Origin: Schizochytrium sp. CCTCC M209059
Lineage: Eukaryota > Sar > Bigyra > Thraustochytrida > Thraustochytriidae
Direction: 5' to 3'
NCBI GenBank assembly: GCA_000818945.1
Contig: KN805429.1
Coordinates: 78,113 to 142,112 of the forward strand
Length of the DNA stretch: 64,000 nt
Shown: one piece after another, positions 62,188 to 64,000 of the stretch
How the letters are laid out: every line of letters starts with the position of its first letter
Numbering within the stretch: the first letter of the stretch is position 1
Program-made: the position numbers and the translations under genes
The notes under the pieces: generated by a model
Told to the model about the DNA's origin: nothing
The model's database searches: none
Seen by the model: the letters and a program-made list of their open reading frames with translations, nothing else

Positions 62188-64000
62188 ATGGTTCGAGCTA
62201 CTATAGCTGTGATAGGACTCTTGACAGCGGCATGTGCCCGTGCGGCAGCTCCTGAGCTTACCGCTGCTTCGATGAACCTAAACACTGGCGCTCTCGATAT
62301 TGGGGTCTCCGACGTTGCCTCTGTTGAAGCGGCAACACTAGTGACGATCGCGCGAAATGACACAGGAGATTCCTTGTTCACGCTCGACCTCATGACGAGT
62401 CTCGTTGTTGACAGCGATGCACAAATCGTTTCTGCAGATATGACGCCAGAGCAGCACAACGCAGCAAAGAATGCCTTGCAATCCACAACTCTTGATGTCA
62501 AGGCACAAGCGGGTGCCTTTCGTGATTCAGGAGGTATCAATAGCACGGCTTCAGCCTATGCAGTTACTGTCACCGCTGACATGCAAGGACCTAATATCCC
62601 ATTGCAAGCAACCCTGGACCTCAACTCTGGACACTTGGAGATTCATTTTGATGAATACATTGATGCCACCACGTGGGACGGGGCTTTCGCAGATTTGATT
62701 TCCGGGGGCTCCACCGTTCCGCTTTCGGATGACGCAAGTTCAGATGATCAGTTGAACGAAGTGCTCGTACTCAATCTTTCGGAGCCCCATCGAAGCTTCT
62801 TCGCACAGCTTGCAGCTCAAGATGAAGCAATTTCACTTGATCTTCGTGCAGGAGCGCTCGCCGATACAAGTGGCAATATAAACACTGTCTCCAATGGCAC
62901 TTCCGTCACAGTTACCAAAGATATTACGGGCCCAGGACTGACTTTGGCCAAAATTAACTTGAACAACGGGACGTTGACACTTTCTTACAACGAGTTCGTA
63001 AACGCGACCTCTTGGAGAGACGACTATGTTCTCCTTCAAAGTGGGGACTTTATTCAAGCCTTAATAGGATCGACCTTACTCGACTCTGAGGACGACTTTC
63101 AGCTCTCTCTCCAAGTGACGGAAGAACACCGGGCGTTTCTAACGTCCGAAGTAGCAGCTGGAAGCGATGTGCTCGTGACACTGACGACTGGCTTCGTGAA
63201 TGACTTTGCGGGCAATGACGCCGACGCTGTGGGCGATCAGAGTGTTACTCTTGTGATGGATGACACAGCTCCAACACTCGTCGAGGCGGGACTGGACCTC
63301 AACAATGGCACGCTCATGATCATGTTCAGCGAGTTCGTGAACGCATCAATGTGGGACTTCAGTCGGATCTCACTTGCGTCCGGATCCTTTAATGTGGCGC
63401 TGGATGGGGCCATCCTGATCGACACTGGCTTCGGCGAGCAGGTTGTGCTGCAAGTGACGGAAGAGCACCGCGCTGCTGTCACGGCAGAAGCAGCAGCTGG
63501 AAATGATGTACTCGTGACACTGACGACGGGCTTTGTGAAGGACTTTGCAGACAACGATGCCGACGCTGTGAGCGATCAGAATGCTACTCTTGTGATGGAT
63601 GACACAGCTCCAACACTTGTGGATGCGGGACTGGACCTCAACAATGGCACACTCATGGTCAGGTTCAGCGAGTTCGTGAACGCATCAACGTGGGACTTCA
63701 GTCGGATCTCGCTCGCTTCCGGGGGCTTCGATGTGACACTGGATGGGGCTATCCTGGTTGAGACTAGCGCCGGCGAGCAGGTTGTGCTGCAAGTGACGGA
63801 AGAGCACAGCGCTGCTGTCTCGGCAGAAGTAGCAGCTGGAAGTGATGTACTCGTGACACTAGCCATGGGCTTCGTAAAGGACTTTGCAGGCAACGATGCC
63901 GACGCTGTGAGCGATCAGAGTGTTAATCTTGTGATGGATGACACAGCTCCAACATTTGTGGATGCGGGACTGGACCTCAACAATGGCACACTCATGGTCA
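62188..64000 (+). CDS. Secreted repeat protein with Ig-like/SWM-type adhesin domains, 3' partial
   Basis: 604 codons, open to the window end. The ATG at 62188 starts a typical signal peptide (MVRATIAVIGLLTAACARA). After a short N-terminal region come units starting at 62578, 62920, 63259, 63598 and 63937; the last three spacings are exactly 339 bp (113 residues). Each unit opens with D-[DI]-T-[AG]-P, then LDLNNGTL, F.E[FY]V[ND]A[ST].W and, near its end, a segment like GFV.DFAGNDADAV. The pattern resembles bacterial Ig-like / SWM-type surface repeats. Neighbouring units are nearly identical, so recent expansion or gene conversion is likely. Expected role: cell-surface adhesion or wall/scale protein. 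Function not proven. Confidence 0.8.
   Translation, partial: MVRATIAVIGLLTAACARAAAPELTAASMNLNTGALDIGVSDVASVEAATLVTIARNDTGDSLFTLDLMTSLVVDSDAQIVSADMTPEQHNAAKNALQSTTLDVKAQAGAFRDSGGINSTASAYAVTVTADMQGPNIPLQATLDLNSGHLEIHFDEYIDATTWDGAFADLISGGSTVPLSDDASSDDQLNEVLVLNLSEPHRSFFAQLAAQDEAISLDLRAGALADTSGNINTVSNGTSVTVTKDITGPGLTLAKINLNNGTLTLSYNEFVNATSWRDDYVLLQSGDFIQALIGSTLLDSEDDFQLSLQVTEEHRAFLTSEVAAGSDVLVTLTTGFVNDFAGNDADAVGDQSVTLVMDDTAPTLVEAGLDLNNGTLMIMFSEFVNASMWDFSRISLASGSFNVALDGAILIDTGFGEQVVLQVTEEHRAAVTAEAAAGNDVLVTLTTGFVKDFADNDADAVSDQNATLVMDDTAPTLVDAGLDLNNGTLMVRFSEFVNASTWDFSRISLASGGFDVTLDGAILVETSAGEQVVLQVTEEHSAAVSAEVAAGSDVLVTLAMGFVKDFAGNDADAVSDQSVNLVMDDTAPTFVDAGLDLNNGTLMV
62578..64000. repeat. 339-bp in-frame coding tandem repeat
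   Basis: Unit starts at 62578, 62920 (342 bp on), 63259, 63598 and 63937. Units from 63259 onward share long identical stretches; the first two are diverged. The array continues past the window. Confidence 0.93.

Overview
The window is nuclear DNA of a compact, GC-rich, intron-poor protist, most likely a thraustochytrid (labyrinthulomycete stramenopile). Everything is eukaryotic: ribosomal protein eS21 and a DOT1-like methyltransferase gene are split by spliceosomal introns with gtacgt donors and ag acceptors, and there are a ribosome-biogenesis factor (PWP2), an ER dolichol-sugar factor (MPDU1 family), an axonemal dynein-regulatory-complex protein (so a flagellated stage), an AP2-domain Gln/Asn-rich regulator, and secreted EGF/tenascin-like and adhesin-like proteins. 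The lineage is inferred from gene style and content, not proven. There are no operons, CRISPR arrays or insertion sequences, and I recognised no tRNA or rRNA genes. Two assembly gaps (N) lie at 22232-22720 and 42989-43148.

Layout. 1-10 kb: a 5'-truncated Sel1-repeat gene converges on a 2,435-residue EF-hand/EMAP-like WD40 giant, and an 85-bp tandem duplication lies across their 3' ends. 10-20 kb: DOT1-like methyltransferase, PWP2, a two-module EGF protein, and an MPDU1-like protein with a long acidic N-terminus. 20-28 kb: an ADF-homology/villin-headpiece fusion, a histidine phosphatase and the AP2 protein, all on the minus strand. 28-33 kb: GC-rich, microsatellite-laden DNA in which I see no gene. 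33-42 kb: a cluster of paralogous seven-transmembrane (GPCR-like) genes with one copy broken by an exact 1,526-bp tandem duplication, and a GH20 beta-hexosaminidase inside the cluster. 42-48 kb: a ~240-bp tandem repeat, a gap, a prenylated ubiquitin-fold protein (UBL3/MUB), an uninterrupted (GCA)187 tract, a membrane-anchored CobW GTPase and an antisense 7TM relic. 48-64 kb: Bax inhibitor-1, two PAP2 lipid phosphatases, a DRC10-like axonemal protein, eS21, a J-domain protein, a SWIM zinc-finger (ZSWIM7/SWS1-like) protein, a papain-like protease and the start of a large surface protein built of 113-residue repeats that runs off the window.

Most genes are housekeeping and not functionally linked. 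The coherent accessory theme is a cell-surface set: the 7TM cluster, GH20 enzyme, EGF protein, protease and repeat adhesin. Short tandem duplications recur at or near gene 3' ends. The points most worth following up are the 7TM family, the half-twinfilin/villin-headpiece fusion, the separation of once-overlapping convergent genes, and the repeat adhesin.
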